Shown piece by piece: positions 25,234 to 34,941 of a stretch of 64,000 nt of DNA. The stretch comes from Chryseobacterium edaphi. Lineage in GTDB: Bacteria; Bacteroidota; Bacteroidia; Flavobacteriales; Weeksellaceae. Both the position numbers and the translations under genes were made by a program. Positions within the stretch are counted from its first letter, which is position 1. Every line of letters starts with the position of its first letter. Where the stretch lies: NCBI RefSeq assembly GCF_025628985.1, contig NZ_JAOTEM010000001.1:1302001-1366000 (forward strand), read 5' to 3'. Below the pieces are notes generated by a model. It was not told where the DNA came from and made no database searches. It saw only the letters and a list, made by a program, of their open reading frames with translations.

Positions 25234-25827
25234 TTAATTTTTAAAAAGCATGTTAAGGATGATATCTTTTCGTTCTGAGATGATCTGGTCAAATTCTTTA
25301 TCCGTAATCATTAAATTTTCTAAAAACAGAGGACGAACCGCACTTGGGAACACTAAAAGCGAAACCATATTGAGAAGAAACTGTACCGGCGCCATTTTGA
25401 CGATATTCCCCAGCTGCATTTCTTTTTCGATGTCTTCGTACAGTTTTTTTAATTCATCTTCTTCCACATCTCTTTTGTGGCAACTTCCTTTATTGATTTG
25501 TGAAACGATATACGTCTCTAAATACGGATATTGAAGACTTGTCGATAAACTTCCGTCGATAAACTTTGCGATCTTTTCTTTAAATGGAAGATCAGAATTC
25601 ATAATAATTTCAGATTTCTCTTTTTCAACCCTGTGAGCTTCATCAAAAATAATCTGAATCAAATTGTCTCTTGAACGAAAATAATAATTGATCAGCGTTC
25701 GATTAACTCCCGCTTCGTCTGCAATTTCCTGTGTAGTTGCATTAAATTTTCCCTGAACAAAGAATAGATTCTTCGCAGTTTCTTTGATTAATTCCTGTGT
25801 TTGATCTTTTTTTTCTTGTTTTGACAT
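25234..25827 (-). CDS. TetR-family repressor of the RND operon
   Basis: 197 aa. The N-terminal DNA-binding helix-turn-helix is FNATTQEIADEAGVNRTLINYYFRSRDNLIQIIFDEA (residues about 28-64), with the YYF motif typical of TetR. The remaining helices form the ligand-binding and dimerisation domain. It is the first gene of the efflux operon, and a set of palindromes overlaps its own promoter. Autoregulation and control of the pump genes downstream are therefore very likely. The inducer is unknown but is probably a pump substrate. Confidence 0.94.
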   Translation of the reverse strand: MSKQEKKDQTQELIKETAKNLFFVQGKFNATTQEIADEAGVNRTLINYYFRSRDNLIQIIFDEAHRVEKEKSEIIMNSDLPFKEKIAKFIDGSLSTSLQYPYLETYIVSQINKGSCHKRDVEEDELKKLYEDIEKEMQLGNIVKMAPVQFLLNMVSLLVFPSAVRPLFLENLMITDKEFDQIISERKDIILNMLFKN

Positions 25828-25831
25828 TTTT

Positions 25832-25888
25832 GTTAAACAATTTTGTGCAAATATAGATCAAACAATTGTTTTGACAAAATTGTTAAAC
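25832..25888 (-). promoter_or_regulatory. Promoter and palindromic operators of the tetR-RND operon
   Basis: The minus strand has a -33 TTTTG (25879-25875), exactly 19 nt, then the -7 element TATATTTG (25855-25848), an excellent Bacteroidetes promoter. Between them lies the perfect 12-bp palindrome AAACAATTGTTT (25860-25871). Flanking it are GTTAAACAATTTTGT (25832-25846) and the near-inverse ACAAAATTGTTAAAC (25874-25888). Repressor binding would block both promoter elements and the start region. Confidence 0.8.
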
Positions 25889-25982
25889 AAAATAATTAAG
25901 AGAATTATTATGATATGAATCATATTTAATATGACTTTCACCTGTTCATGATTTATTAACTCTCAGTAGGGAATGATTTTAA

Positions 25983-25990
25983 TATATTTG
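25983..25990 (+). promoter_or_regulatory. Promoter -7 element of the large secreted-protein gene
   Basis: TATATTTG (TAnnTTTG) 18 nt before the ATG at 26008. Confidence 0.55.
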
Positions 25991-26007
25991 CGGAAAATTA
26001 ATAACCG

Positions 26008-29000
26008 ATGCGAAAAATTTTATTTCTGTTCTCTATTTTTTGTTGTGTCATTTTGTTTGGACAAAAGAAATTTCAAAAAGACAATCAATATCATTTCTAT
26101 GAAAATAAAGGTCAGATTGTTGATCAAAATGGTGAGGAAAATAAGGATGTTAAATACTTATTCCATTCTGCGGGATTAAATGTTCAGTTGCGTTCTAATG
26201 GGTTTTCTTATGATGTTTATGAAACAAAAAAAACTACAAATCCCAATTTCAATAAGAATAGAGAAAATCTTGCAGTTAACAAGAGAGATTTTAATACTGA
26301 AGAGTATATCTACGAAAACCTTTTTCACAGAATAGATATTGACCTGATTAACTCTAACAGGGATTCTAAAATAATTGCGGAGGGAAAGTCAGCTGATTAC
26401 GAAAATTACTATAATCTTTCGTATAAACCTGATGGAGTAACAAATGTTCATCGCTATCAAAAAATTGTATATAAAAATATTTACAATAATATCGATTTAA
26501 TATTCTTCAAACCTAAAGATAGTTTAAAACCAATAGAGTACAATTTCATTATTAATCCTGGAGGAAAAGTTTCTGATATTAAAATGAAATTTAATGGCGC
26601 TCCAACTTCTATTGAAAATGATAAGCTTTTGATGAAAGTACGTTTTGGAGATATGTATGAGAACATTCCCAACAGCTGGATTGGAGATCAAAATAAAAAG
26701 GAAATAAATGTTTTATTTAAAGATTTTGGAAATCAGATTTATGGATTTAATTCTCCAGTAGATTCTTCTGACAAAAAAATTGTAATCGATCCCGTTCCTA
26801 CAAGAATTTGGGGCAGTTATGTGGCCGGTTTTGGTGACGAATACATACGAGCAAAAACAGATTCACAAAGCACATTGTATATATTTGGCGGTACCACCAG
26901 TACCACAAATTTTGCAACTTCCGGAACTTATCAACAAAATGTAGTCGGCGGATATGATGCAGTTATCATGAAAGTTACCAAATTTGGTCAGAAAATCTGG
27001 GGTACTTATTATGGATTTAATCAGAATGACTTTTTCAATGATGTTGATTTTGATGAAAACTTTAATATTTATGCGGGTGGTAAAATTCAAAGAATGTCTG
27101 TGAATGACAATATGGTCGTTACAAAATTTAACAGTAACGGTGCCTTTATATTTCAAAAAGAATTTCTAACTAACTCAAACGATACTTTTTTTAGTATATC
27201 ATATAATCAAAATCATGTTTATTTTGCTGGTGACACATTTAGTTTTGATTTTCCGACAGTAAACGCCATGCAACCAGCCAAAGCATCTCCATCAGGTTTT
27301 ACAGACGGAATAATAGGATCTTTGGATGCAACAACAGCAAATGTCGATTGGTTAACTTATTTCGGGAAAGCTGACGGTTCAACTTCTATGTTTCAAATAT
27401 TTTCCTCTGTTAATGATTTAGAAATAATTGGCGCTACACAATCTTCCACATTACCAATGGTTAATGCCTTTCAACCACTAAAAGCAGGAATCACAGACGG
27501 TGTTTACTTAAGGCTTTCAAAAAGTGGAAATAATATTATTAGATCAAGTTATTATGGGAATGCCGGTCAAGATGTGATAAGAAAAGCCATTATTGTTAAT
27601 AATATCCTTATTCTTCCGGGAGAATATTCAACACCTGCATTTCCTTTAGGGCAAGCTGGAGTATGGAGAGTGAATTTATCAAACAATACAATTATTAAAA
27701 ATTATTTTAATTTACAAGATGATTATCAATTACTGGCTTATCCCGATACATTCGGAAATGTATTTTTTACAGGATTACACTCCAATGGTCAACCTGATGT
27801 TTCAACTCCCGGTGCCTATTTAGGTATGCCTGCAATGTACATTTCTACATTTTTAGTAAAATATAATCAAAATGATCTTAAAGAATGGGGAACCTATTAC
27901 ACAGGAAATGGTGCTACTCAGTTGGGAGAGGTAACGAAAGACAGCGAAGATGCTATATATCTGACAGGAATGTCGAGTGGAAATACAAGTGGAATTGCAA
28001 CCCCCGGAACATTCCAACAGCAAGGAGGCGGATCCGGAAATAATGATGCTTTTATAGCAAAATTCAGAGACTGCTCTTCAACCGGAATGGTCAATTCAAA
28101 TTCCCCCGTTTGTATTAATTCAAATATTCAATTAACTGCAACTGGCGGAACAACATATGCATGGACAGGACCAAACGGATTTACCTCAACTTTACAAAAT
28201 CCAACAATTTCGAATGCAATAGCAGCAAATGCAGGAACATATACTTGCCAAATTACAGGAAGCGGAGCTTGTGACGGGAGCTTTACAGTAAATGTTGTTG
28301 TAGGAGATAATACTCCTCCGGTTCCAACATTAGCATCTCTTTCGGATGTCACAGGAAACTGTAACACTACAATTTCTATTTTCCCAACTGCAACAGACAA
28401 CTGTGCAGGAACAATCACAGCGACAACGACAGATCCACTTTCATACTCTACACCAGGAACACATGTTATTCACTGGACTTATAATGACGGTAACGGAAAT
28501 ATTTCTACGCAAAATCAGAATGTGATCATTTCAGCGACCCCTTTACCAACAACAGCAAATGCTACTCAGACATTCTGTGCCACATATCAACCAAAGATGT
28601 CAGATCTTCAGATCACAGGTCAAAATATTAAATGGTATGATACAACAAATAGTATTTTACCCATAACTACTCCATTTGTAAATGGGCAGACTTATTTTGC
28701 ATCACAAACAATTAATGGATGCGAAAGTGCTAAAATCTCAATTCAGGTGATTGTTAACAACACAACAAAACCGACTGCAGCTGCAATACAAGATTTCTGC
28801 GCATCTGCAAATCCTAAATTATCGAATTTGGTAGTCAACGGAACAGCTTTGATTTATTATGATTCAGCAGGAAACATTTTACCTCTTACGACTCCGCTTG
28901 TTCACGGACAAACCTATTTTGTTACACAAACGATCAACAATTGTGAATCGGAAAAACTGGGAATACTGGTTACACTTTCACAAAATAATGTGCCTGCAAA

Positions 29001-29925
29001 TAATTACAGAGAAACTTTTTGTAATGTTACGACAGGAAATACGATGGTTGTAAATTTGACAATCTACCAATCAAATATTATTGCAAATCCTAACAACTAT
29101 ATTTTCACATACACTAATCAGCTTGGAAATCCGATTGCAAATCCTTCAAATTATACTTTAAATATTGGCACAAATATTATCAATGTAAAAGTTGCAACCG
29201 CAGACGGTTGTTTTATTAATGTAATTTTGGAATTGCATCTAAATCCAAAACCTGTTATTACCCTTCCCGAAGATTTCGATTTTTGTAGAGGAAAAATAGT
29301 AACATTGGATGCCGGAGCTGGTTTTGTAAGTTATTTATGGAGTACAGGTGCGACCACTCAGACTATTACCGTTTCGACTCCGGGTACATATTGGGTGAAA
29401 GTCACCAATAGTTTCGGATGTGAAAATACAGATAGTATACAATTAACTTATTCAGTTTTGGGTGAAATTGTTTCGGTAAATATCTCAAACAATTCTGCAA
29501 CGGTAATCATGTCTACACCAGGAAACTATGAATATTCTTTAGACAATCAAAACTGGCAGAATTCTAATGTTTTTTCGAATTTGACTTTGGGCGAATATAA
29601 AGTTTATGTCAGAACAAAATCCGGCTGTATTATCGGAGAGAAAAATTTCTCAATATTCAACATTCCAAATATGATTACGCCGAATGGTGACGGAACCAAT
29701 GACAAATGGCGAATTGCTGGACTCGAAAATTATTCAGGAACAGAGATTCTTGTTTACGACCGAAAAGGTTTAATTGTATTTAAACAAACAATCACTAAAA
29801 AGCCATTTGAGTGGGACGGAAAATACAATTCAAACCCTCTCGCTACCGGAAATTATTGGTACACCATAAAAGTTTCAGACGGAAGAGTTTATAACGGCTG
29901 GCTTTTAATTAAGAACAGAAATTAA
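26008..29925 (+). CDS. Very large secreted protein with type B (gliding-motility) sorting domain
   Basis: 1305 aa. The signal peptide is KILFLFSIFCCVILFGQ (residues 2-19). A DUF7948-like N-terminal domain (FYENKGQIVDQNGEENKDVKYLFHSAG) leads into beta-propeller/SBBP-type repeats such as IWGTYYGFNQNDFFNDVDFDENFNIYAGG. Ig-like and HYR-type domains follow after about residue 690. Two tandem modules of about 70 residues then share an FCA...PKxSxLxxxG...LPxTTPxVxGQTYF pattern (about 855-990). The end, MITPNGDGTNDKWRI ... YDRKGLIVFK ... YWYTIKVSDGRVYNGWLLIKN, is a CHU_C type B sorting signal for the type IX system. It is therefore exported and probably cell-surface attached, perhaps as an adhesin. 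The exact role is unknown. Confidence 0.92.
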   Translation: MRKILFLFSIFCCVILFGQKKFQKDNQYHFYENKGQIVDQNGEENKDVKYLFHSAGLNVQLRSNGFSYDVYETKKTTNPNFNKNRENLAVNKRDFNTEEYIYENLFHRIDIDLINSNRDSKIIAEGKSADYENYYNLSYKPDGVTNVHRYQKIVYKNIYNNIDLIFFKPKDSLKPIEYNFIINPGGKVSDIKMKFNGAPTSIENDKLLMKVRFGDMYENIPNSWIGDQNKKEINVLFKDFGNQIYGFNSPVDSSDKKIVIDPVPTRIWGSYVAGFGDEYIRAKTDSQSTLYIFGGTTSTTNFATSGTYQQNVVGGYDAVIMKVTKFGQKIWGTYYGFNQNDFFNDVDFDENFNIYAGGKIQRMSVNDNMVVTKFNSNGAFIFQKEFLTNSNDTFFSISYNQNHVYFAGDTFSFDFPTVNAMQPAKASPSGFTDGIIGSLDATTANVDWLTYFGKADGSTSMFQIFSSVNDLEIIGATQSSTLPMVNAFQPLKAGITDGVYLRLSKSGNNIIRSSYYGNAGQDVIRKAIIVNNILILPGEYSTPAFPLGQAGVWRVNLSNNTIIKNYFNLQDDYQLLAYPDTFGNVFFTGLHSNGQPDVSTPGAYLGMPAMYISTFLVKYNQNDLKEWGTYYTGNGATQLGEVTKDSEDAIYLTGMSSGNTSGIATPGTFQQQGGGSGNNDAFIAKFRDCSSTGMVNSNSPVCINSNIQLTATGGTTYAWTGPNGFTSTLQNPTISNAIAANAGTYTCQITGSGACDGSFTVNVVVGDNTPPVPTLASLSDVTGNCNTTISIFPTATDNCAGTITATTTDPLSYSTPGTHVIHWTYNDGNGNISTQNQNVIISATPLPTTANATQTFCATYQPKMSDLQITGQNIKWYDTTNSILPITTPFVNGQTYFASQTINGCESAKISIQVIVNNTTKPTAAAIQDFCASANPKLSNLVVNGTALIYYDSAGNILPLTTPLVHGQTYFVTQTINNCESEKLGILVTLSQNNVPANNYRETFCNVTTGNTMVVNLTIYQSNIIANPNNYIFTYTNQLGNPIANPSNYTLNIGTNIINVKVATADGCFINVILELHLNPKPVITLPEDFDFCRGKIVTLDAGAGFVSYLWSTGATTQTITVSTPGTYWVKVTNSFGCENTDSIQLTYSVLGEIVSVNISNNSATVIMSTPGNYEYSLDNQNWQNSNVFSNLTLGEYKVYVRTKSGCIIGEKNFSIFNIPNMITPNGDGTNDKWRIAGLENYSGTEILVYDRKGLIVFKQTITKKPFEWDGKYNSNPLATGNYWYTIKVSDGRVYNGWLLIKNRN

Positions 29926-29931
29926 CAAACA

Positions 29932-29967
29932 AAAAAGAGCAGAAATTAAATTTCTGCTCTTTTTTTA
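29932..29967. terminator. Bidirectional terminator between convergent genes
   Basis: A long stem AAAAAGAGCAGAAATT / AAATTTCTGCTCTTTTT with T runs on both strands, between the large secreted-protein gene and the CvfB-like gene. Confidence 0.8.
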
Positions 29968-29988
29968 TTATTTTTAAAATAATTTCAT

Positions 29989-30813
29989 CTACAATAACTT
30001 GATTTTATCATCTACAAGATCAATGATTTTATCTTTGTACAGACCTCCGATTGCTTTCTTAAAATTCTTTTTACTCATTTGCAGTTCAGCTTTGATGTCT
30101 TCCGGAGAAGACTTGTCTGATAAATAAAGAAGTCCGAAATTCTCGTCTAATTTGGTAAGGATTTTCTGTCTGAATTCATCTATATTTTCAAAACCTTCAG
30201 GCTGAAGAGAAACATCTATTTTCCCGTCTTCACGAATTGTTTTGATATAACCTTCTTCTTCGGACAGCGGATACAGTTTTTTGTAAACATCAGATGTGTA
30301 GACCAATCCTATATATTTTTTGTTGATAACAACATTCCATCCAAGTTCGCTCTCATTCATCATGATCAACTCTACTTTGTCACCTTTCTGGAAAGGAAGA
30401 TCTTCGTATTGAGGATTTCTTTTGAATTTTGTAGTTCCGGTGATCAGTTCGAGTTCGTCATCAATGTACAAATTAACAAGATATCTTTTGCCTTCAATGA
30501 TTTTTGTCTTCTGCTGTTTGTACGGAATAAAAAGGTCTTTGATGATACCCCAATCCATAAAAGCACCACTTGGAAGACTTTGTACACAACTCATAACGGC
30601 AAATTCGCCCACTTCTGCTAAAGGAGTTTCGGTTGTAGCTTTCAGTTTGTGATCATCCTGGTAAACAAAAACTTCAATCTCATCGCCAATTTCTTTCTCT
30701 CCACGAATGAAAACTTTAGACATAAAAGCGGTTTCGCCAGTCTCTGATTCAAGCATCCATCCCGAATTATTTTTTTCTGAAATTTTGAGCGTCTGAGTTT
30801 TTCCTATTTCCAT
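29989..30813 (-). CDS. cvfB: S1-domain RNA-binding protein, CvfB-like
   Basis: About 274 aa from ATG 30813 (MEIGKTQTLKISEKN). It has several S1-like OB modules: WMLESETGETAFMSKVFI, GAFMDWGIIKDLFIPYKQQK (near residue 85-105) and GWNVVINKKYIGLVYTSDVYKKL. A winged-helix C-terminus carries SPEDIKAELQMSKKNFKKAIGGLYKDKII. This order is that of the CvfB / YitL family, which binds RNA and in firmicutes modulates virulence and processing of RNA. The TTG at 30834 cannot be the start because it lies inside a TACCTTTG promoter element. No partner genes are nearby; its only neighbours are the two large secreted proteins. Confidence 0.88.
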   Translation of the reverse strand: MEIGKTQTLKISEKNNSGWMLESETGETAFMSKVFIRGEKEIGDEIEVFVYQDDHKLKATTETPLAEVGEFAVMSCVQSLPSGAFMDWGIIKDLFIPYKQQKTKIIEGKRYLVNLYIDDELELITGTTKFKRNPQYEDLPFQKGDKVELIMMNESELGWNVVINKKYIGLVYTSDVYKKLYPLSEEEGYIKTIREDGKIDVSLQPEGFENIDEFRQKILTKLDENFGLLYLSDKSSPEDIKAELQMSKKNFKKAIGGLYKDKIIDLVDDKIKLL

Positions 30814-30831
30814 TGATGATAATTTAATTGG

Positions 30832-30839
30832 CAAAGGTA
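30832..30839 (-). promoter_or_regulatory. Promoter -7 element of the CvfB-like gene
   Basis: The minus strand reads TACCTTTG (TAnnTTTG), about 19 nt upstream of ATG 30813. It overlaps TTG 30834 and so decides the start. Confidence 0.6.
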
Positions 30840-30976
30840 AGGAATATGTTGGAGAGTTTCAGAGTTGGCAGGTTTGAGTTTGATATTTAGTTTGAAAATT
30901 GGTTTAAATTTGGGATCTAGTGATATCCTAGTTTTTTTTAAATGAATAACCATCTTCTGTAAAGCTCAAATTGATA

Positions 30977-31004
30977 AAAAAAAGAGAGACAAAAGCCTCT
31001 CTTT
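30977..31004 (-). terminator. Terminator downstream of the secreted metalloprotease gene
   Basis: AAAGAGAG / CTCTCTTT, an 8-bp stem with an 8-nt loop. On the minus strand it follows the gene by 40 nt and is followed by a T run. Confidence 0.65.
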
Positions 31005-31044
31005 ATATTTAATAATGTTTGAAAAATTTGATTTAAAATCTTTC

Positions 31045-33273
31045 TTATTCTTTAATCCATTTAACCGTTTTATCGATTGTTTTAGATTTAATATTAACCA
31101 AATATTCTCCTTTTACCAAATTACTCAGATTATAAGTAGCAACTTTATCACCATTTGTAGTGTTGTTTTGTTTTCTGAATATTAGTTTTCCACTTAAATC
31201 GTAAACAGTGACATCATGAGTATCATTCTGTTTAGTAAATTTAATATTTAAAATTCCTTTACTCGGATTAGGATATACTACAAACGCATCATCATCCTGA
31301 TTAAGCTCATTAACCGCCAATATCTGATTAATCGTAAAGTTAGATGGATTGATATGATAAAAAACATTTCCCACACTTGCAACCATAATTCTTGCCTGAG
31401 AGGAGCTTACATTCGGAACTGTAATAACTTCTGAACCATCATTTGCAGTAGATGCCAAAATTGTAATCGGATATGTAAAACCACCATCTGTGGAAAGCAG
31501 AATGCTTACATTAGCACAGCTCACAGGAGCCGCTGTCGTATTGGCAACATTCCAGGTGACAGTTTGTGTGCTGTTTCCATTCCATGATACAGCTGTAGCC
31601 GGAGCAGTTACTCTGAAAGGCCCTGAATTGCCATCAACGGTAATCGCCACATCGTCATTTGCGACCCCTCCACAACCTGGATTATTATCTCTAACCGTTA
31701 ATCTGAATTCTAATGATCTTGCATAATTTGGCCAAAACTCACCTTTTGTAACAGTATTACTCAATACATCCGCAATTTTTGGAAAATATCTAAAAGGAAC
31801 AGTCGTCGGAAGATAGGATCTGAATAAAGGTGCATTTCCTGTAGGAACGTTCCAGTTTCCGGATGGTCCCACATCATTTTGTTCCCAAGAATATGTAAGT
31901 CCTGTATTTTGTGCATCTGTTGCAGATCCTGTCAATTTAAAAGGTGTGTTTACGGGAATAATGTAGTCACCTCCTGCATTGACAACAGGAGCTGTATTTG
32001 CAACTGGAGTTGTAACCTGACATGTTTTTGCTAAAACTGTGGAAGTTATAGACTGAAAAGATTTTGTATGAAAAGTAGCAATACTATTATTAGCCAGATT
32101 ATTTGTAGTTCCGCAAATGCCTGCATATGCCATAATTGTGATTCCACTTCCCGGCTCTACAGCATTAGCCGCAGATCTATTTCCACTACAACTGCCTGTG
32201 ATAGAATTAAAAGTATGTGGTCCTCCAAACTGGTGTCCAACTTCATGTGCTACATAATCAATATCGTAAGGATCACCGACAGGATTGGATGAGCCTGTAA
32301 TTCCACTTCCCTTCTGTGAAGTAGTACAAATTACTCCTAATCCCGCTAAACCACCGCCGCCGGTACTGAATGTGTGTCCAATATCGTAATTTGCTGAACC
32401 TATGATAGCATCTATATTTGCTTGGCTTTCATCAATCAAGGTATAAGCATCATTATTTCCATTAAATGGATCAGTAGTAGGATTTGTGAAAACAATACTT
32501 GCTTCATTTGCCACAAGTACAAGTCTTACAGCTACTTCTTGTTCATAAACACCATTCAGACGGTTTACACTGGTAACGATAGCAGATAAAGTTTGGGCAA
32601 CGGTAGGAGAAGGTAAGCCAGTTGCTGCAATAGCATATTCTCCTGTACAGGCAACCGCTAGTCTGAAAATCCTGATCTGATTACCTACACTTGGAGTTAC
32701 CGTTTTTTGCTCGTTTTTTTTTATTGATTCTACATCATCTTTAAGTCCGCAACTTCTTACATGAGTATCTATTAAATCAGCTTTTTTGTATACAATGTAA
32801 TTGTTGATATCATTTTTAGAATAAGGATCAATATACAGATCTCCGGTTACTACAGATTTTATCTGAGCGTGAAATCCTAATTCTGTAAAATCTAATTTTA
32901 CAGTAGCATAAATATCGTCAATACCTTGTCCTGTAAAAGTTACTATGTTTGGGAATTTTGCAGCTAATTCCTGCTCCATTACAGAGGATTTCCAGATTTT
33001 GAATCTGGACTTGGTTCCATCTGGCATAGGTAGTATAATAATGCTCGCATTATTTTTTAGATCACTGTCTTTTAATTCCGGAACAGAATTAAAATAACTC
33101 TTAATACTCCCTACATTTAATTGATAAGTAAGGAATTTTTCTGGTTGTACGGTTCTGCTTTTTGCTTCGACCTTTATACTTCTTTCGTTGATAGGAGTGA
33201 AAAAATCCTGTGATTTCGCAAAGGAAATGCTTAGAATAAACACTGCTAAATAGAGTAAACGTGTAATTTTCAT
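31045..33273 (-). CDS. Secreted reprolysin-like zinc metalloprotease with type A sorting domain
   Basis: About 742 aa from ATG 33273. The signal peptide is KITRLLYLAVFILSISFAKSQ (residues 2-22). A propeptide-like region is followed by a catalytic domain of the M12B/reprolysin type, with the zinc signature HEVGHQFGGPHTF near residue 340 (HExxHxxGxxH). The downstream VEPGSGITIMAYAGICG supplies the Met-turn. PKD/Ig-like beta domains follow. The final ~75 residues, YPNPSKGILNIKF ... VYDLSGKLIFRK ... LVKGEYLVNIKSK, are a type A (Por secretion) sorting domain. It is thus a protein exported by the type IX system. An alternative longer start would add an implausible hydrophilic leader. Confidence 0.93.
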   Translation of the reverse strand: MKITRLLYLAVFILSISFAKSQDFFTPINERSIKVEAKSRTVQPEKFLTYQLNVGSIKSYFNSVPELKDSDLKNNASIIILPMPDGTKSRFKIWKSSVMEQELAAKFPNIVTFTGQGIDDIYATVKLDFTELGFHAQIKSVVTGDLYIDPYSKNDINNYIVYKKADLIDTHVRSCGLKDDVESIKKNEQKTVTPSVGNQIRIFRLAVACTGEYAIAATGLPSPTVAQTLSAIVTSVNRLNGVYEQEVAVRLVLVANEASIVFTNPTTDPFNGNNDAYTLIDESQANIDAIIGSANYDIGHTFSTGGGGLAGLGVICTTSQKGSGITGSSNPVGDPYDIDYVAHEVGHQFGGPHTFNSITGSCSGNRSAANAVEPGSGITIMAYAGICGTTNNLANNSIATFHTKSFQSITSTVLAKTCQVTTPVANTAPVVNAGGDYIIPVNTPFKLTGSATDAQNTGLTYSWEQNDVGPSGNWNVPTGNAPLFRSYLPTTVPFRYFPKIADVLSNTVTKGEFWPNYARSLEFRLTVRDNNPGCGGVANDDVAITVDGNSGPFRVTAPATAVSWNGNSTQTVTWNVANTTAAPVSCANVSILLSTDGGFTYPITILASTANDGSEVITVPNVSSSQARIMVASVGNVFYHINPSNFTINQILAVNELNQDDDAFVVYPNPSKGILNIKFTKQNDTHDVTVYDLSGKLIFRKQNNTTNGDKVATYNLSNLVKGEYLVNIKSKTIDKTVKWIKE

Positions 33274-33312
33274 AACATGTAGATTTGATTTAATCAAAAA
33301 TACCACTTATTT

Positions 33313-33353
33313 CATAAAAAATAATGCAGAAACTCAAAGAATTTCTGCATTAT
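33313..33353 (-). terminator. Terminator downstream of lpdA
   Basis: ATAATGCAGAAA (33321-33332) / TTTCTGCATTAT (33342-33353), a 12-bp perfect stem with a 9-nt loop, followed on the minus strand by a T run. Confidence 0.75.
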
Positions 33354-33400
33354 TATGAAATGTCGTAAATAGGAAGTTTGTCTTCCCTGAAATTAATTTT

Positions 33401-34804
33401 TTACATATGGATAGGTCTCTTACATGTCGCATCAAGAGCAGCCTCTTTCACAGCTTCAGCGTATGTCGGGTGAGCATGAGAACTTCTTGCGATATCTTCT
33501 GCACTTGCACGGAATTCCATTGCGATTACACCTTCAGCAACCAAATCTGCAGCTCTTGCTCCGATCATGTGGAAACCAAGAACTTCATCAGTCTTTTCGT
33601 CAGCGATAATTTTCACTAAACCATCAGTGTCACCACTTGCGCGGCTTCTTCCTAAAGCTCTCATTGGGAAAGAACCAACTTTATAAGCCACTCCCTCTTC
33701 TTTCAATTGCTCTTCAGTTTTACCAACTCCTGCAACTTCAGGCCATGTATAAACTACACCAGGAATTAGGTTATAGTTGATATGAGGTTTTTGACCAGCT
33801 AAAGTTTCAGCAACAAAAGTTCCTTCTTCTTCAGCTTTGTGAGCCAACATTGCCCCTTTGATTACATCACCGATTGCATAAATATTCGCAACATTAGTCT
33901 GTAAATGGTCGTTTGTTTTCACTCTTCCTCTTTCATCAAGTTCAACACCTGCTTTCTCCAATCCAAGACCGTCTGTGTAAGGTTTTCTACCCACAGAAAC
34001 AAGACAATAATCTCCTTCTACAGAGACCTCCTCTCCTTTTTTATCTTTTGCAGTAACTTTTACAGTATCTCCATTTCTTTCAACCGCAGAAACTGCTGTA
34101 GAAAGCATGAATTTCATTCCTTGTTTTTTAAGAACTTTAGTTAATTCTTTACTTAAAGCTCCATCCATTGTAGGGATGATTTTGTCCATAAATTCGACCA
34201 CAGTTACCTGAGCTCCAAGTCTTAAGTAAACTGAACCTAGTTCAAGACCGATAACTCCGCCACCGATAACAACCAAATGCTTAGGAATTTCCTTTAAGTT
34301 TAAAGCTTCCGTAGAAGTGATCACTCTTTCTTTATCTAAAGTGATGAAAGGCAAAGATGAAGGTTTAGAACCAGTTGCAATAATGATATATTTAGAATCG
34401 ATCGTTTCTGTAGAACCGTCGTTTTTAGTCACTTTAACCTGAGTAGCAGATTCAAAACTTCCAAGACCTTCAAAAACAGTAATTTTATTTTTATCCATCA
34501 GGAAATTAATTCCTTTTGTAGTCTGCTCTACAACTTCATTTTTTCTCGCAATCATTCTTGCGATATCCGCTTTGGGCTCATTAATGATAATTCCGTGGTT
34601 TTCGAAATTGTGTTTTGCGTTTTCGAAATGCTCAGAGCTGTCCAAAAGCGCTTTTGAAGGAATACATCCAACGTTAAGACAAGTTCCGCCTAAAGTTGAA
34701 TATTTTTCAATAATTGCGGTTTTGAAACCTAATTGCGCAGCGCGAATTGCAGCTACATAACCTCCAGGACCAGAACCTATTACGGTAACATCGAATTGAC
34801 TCAT
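33401..34804 (-). CDS. lpdA: Dihydrolipoyl dehydrogenase
   Basis: 467 aa FAD-dependent E3 subunit that reoxidises dihydrolipoamide in the pyruvate and 2-oxoglutarate dehydrogenase complexes or the glycine-cleavage system. The FAD motif is VIGSGPGGYVAAIRAAQLG (residues 8-26), and the redox disulfide lies in GGTCLNVGCIPSKALL (Cys42, Cys47). The NAD motif is VVIGGGVIGLELGSVYLRLG, and the C-terminal active-site histidine region is HAHPTYAEAVKEA. There are no E1 or E2 genes next to it, so it probably serves several complexes. A TAAATTTG promoter element lies upstream. Confidence 0.97.
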   Translation of the reverse strand: MSQFDVTVIGSGPGGYVAAIRAAQLGFKTAIIEKYSTLGGTCLNVGCIPSKALLDSSEHFENAKHNFENHGIIINEPKADIARMIARKNEVVEQTTKGINFLMDKNKITVFEGLGSFESATQVKVTKNDGSTETIDSKYIIIATGSKPSSLPFITLDKERVITSTEALNLKEIPKHLVVIGGGVIGLELGSVYLRLGAQVTVVEFMDKIIPTMDGALSKELTKVLKKQGMKFMLSTAVSAVERNGDTVKVTAKDKKGEEVSVEGDYCLVSVGRKPYTDGLGLEKAGVELDERGRVKTNDHLQTNVANIYAIGDVIKGAMLAHKAEEEGTFVAETLAGQKPHINYNLIPGVVYTWPEVAGVGKTEEQLKEEGVAYKVGSFPMRALGRSRASGDTDGLVKIIADEKTDEVLGFHMIGARAADLVAEGVIAMEFRASAEDIARSSHAHPTYAEAVKEAALDATCKRPIHM

Positions 34805-34846
34805 TTTATATTATAATTTATTTTATTATCTGATGATTTATCATTA

Positions 34847-34854
34847 CAAATTTA
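34847..34854 (-). promoter_or_regulatory. Promoter -7 element of lpdA
   Basis: The minus strand reads TAAATTTG (TAnnTTTG), about 43 nt upstream of the ATG. Confidence 0.55.
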
Positions 34855-34941
34855 CTGATTAATTTAGAAGGAACAAAGTGAGTTTTGTCAAGTTTTTTTT
34901 GAGTTGGAAGATGGAAGTTGGGTGATGGAAGTTTAAACATT

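Noticed and set aside
31045-33306. Start of the metalloprotease at 33306
   Set aside because: The longer start adds a hydrophilic segment before the signal peptide; ATG 33273 gives a normal signal peptide.
34904-34933. Two GATGGAAGTT copies downstream of lpdA
   Set aside because: Only two copies 14 bp apart; short direct repeats like this are common in AT-rich intergenic DNA.
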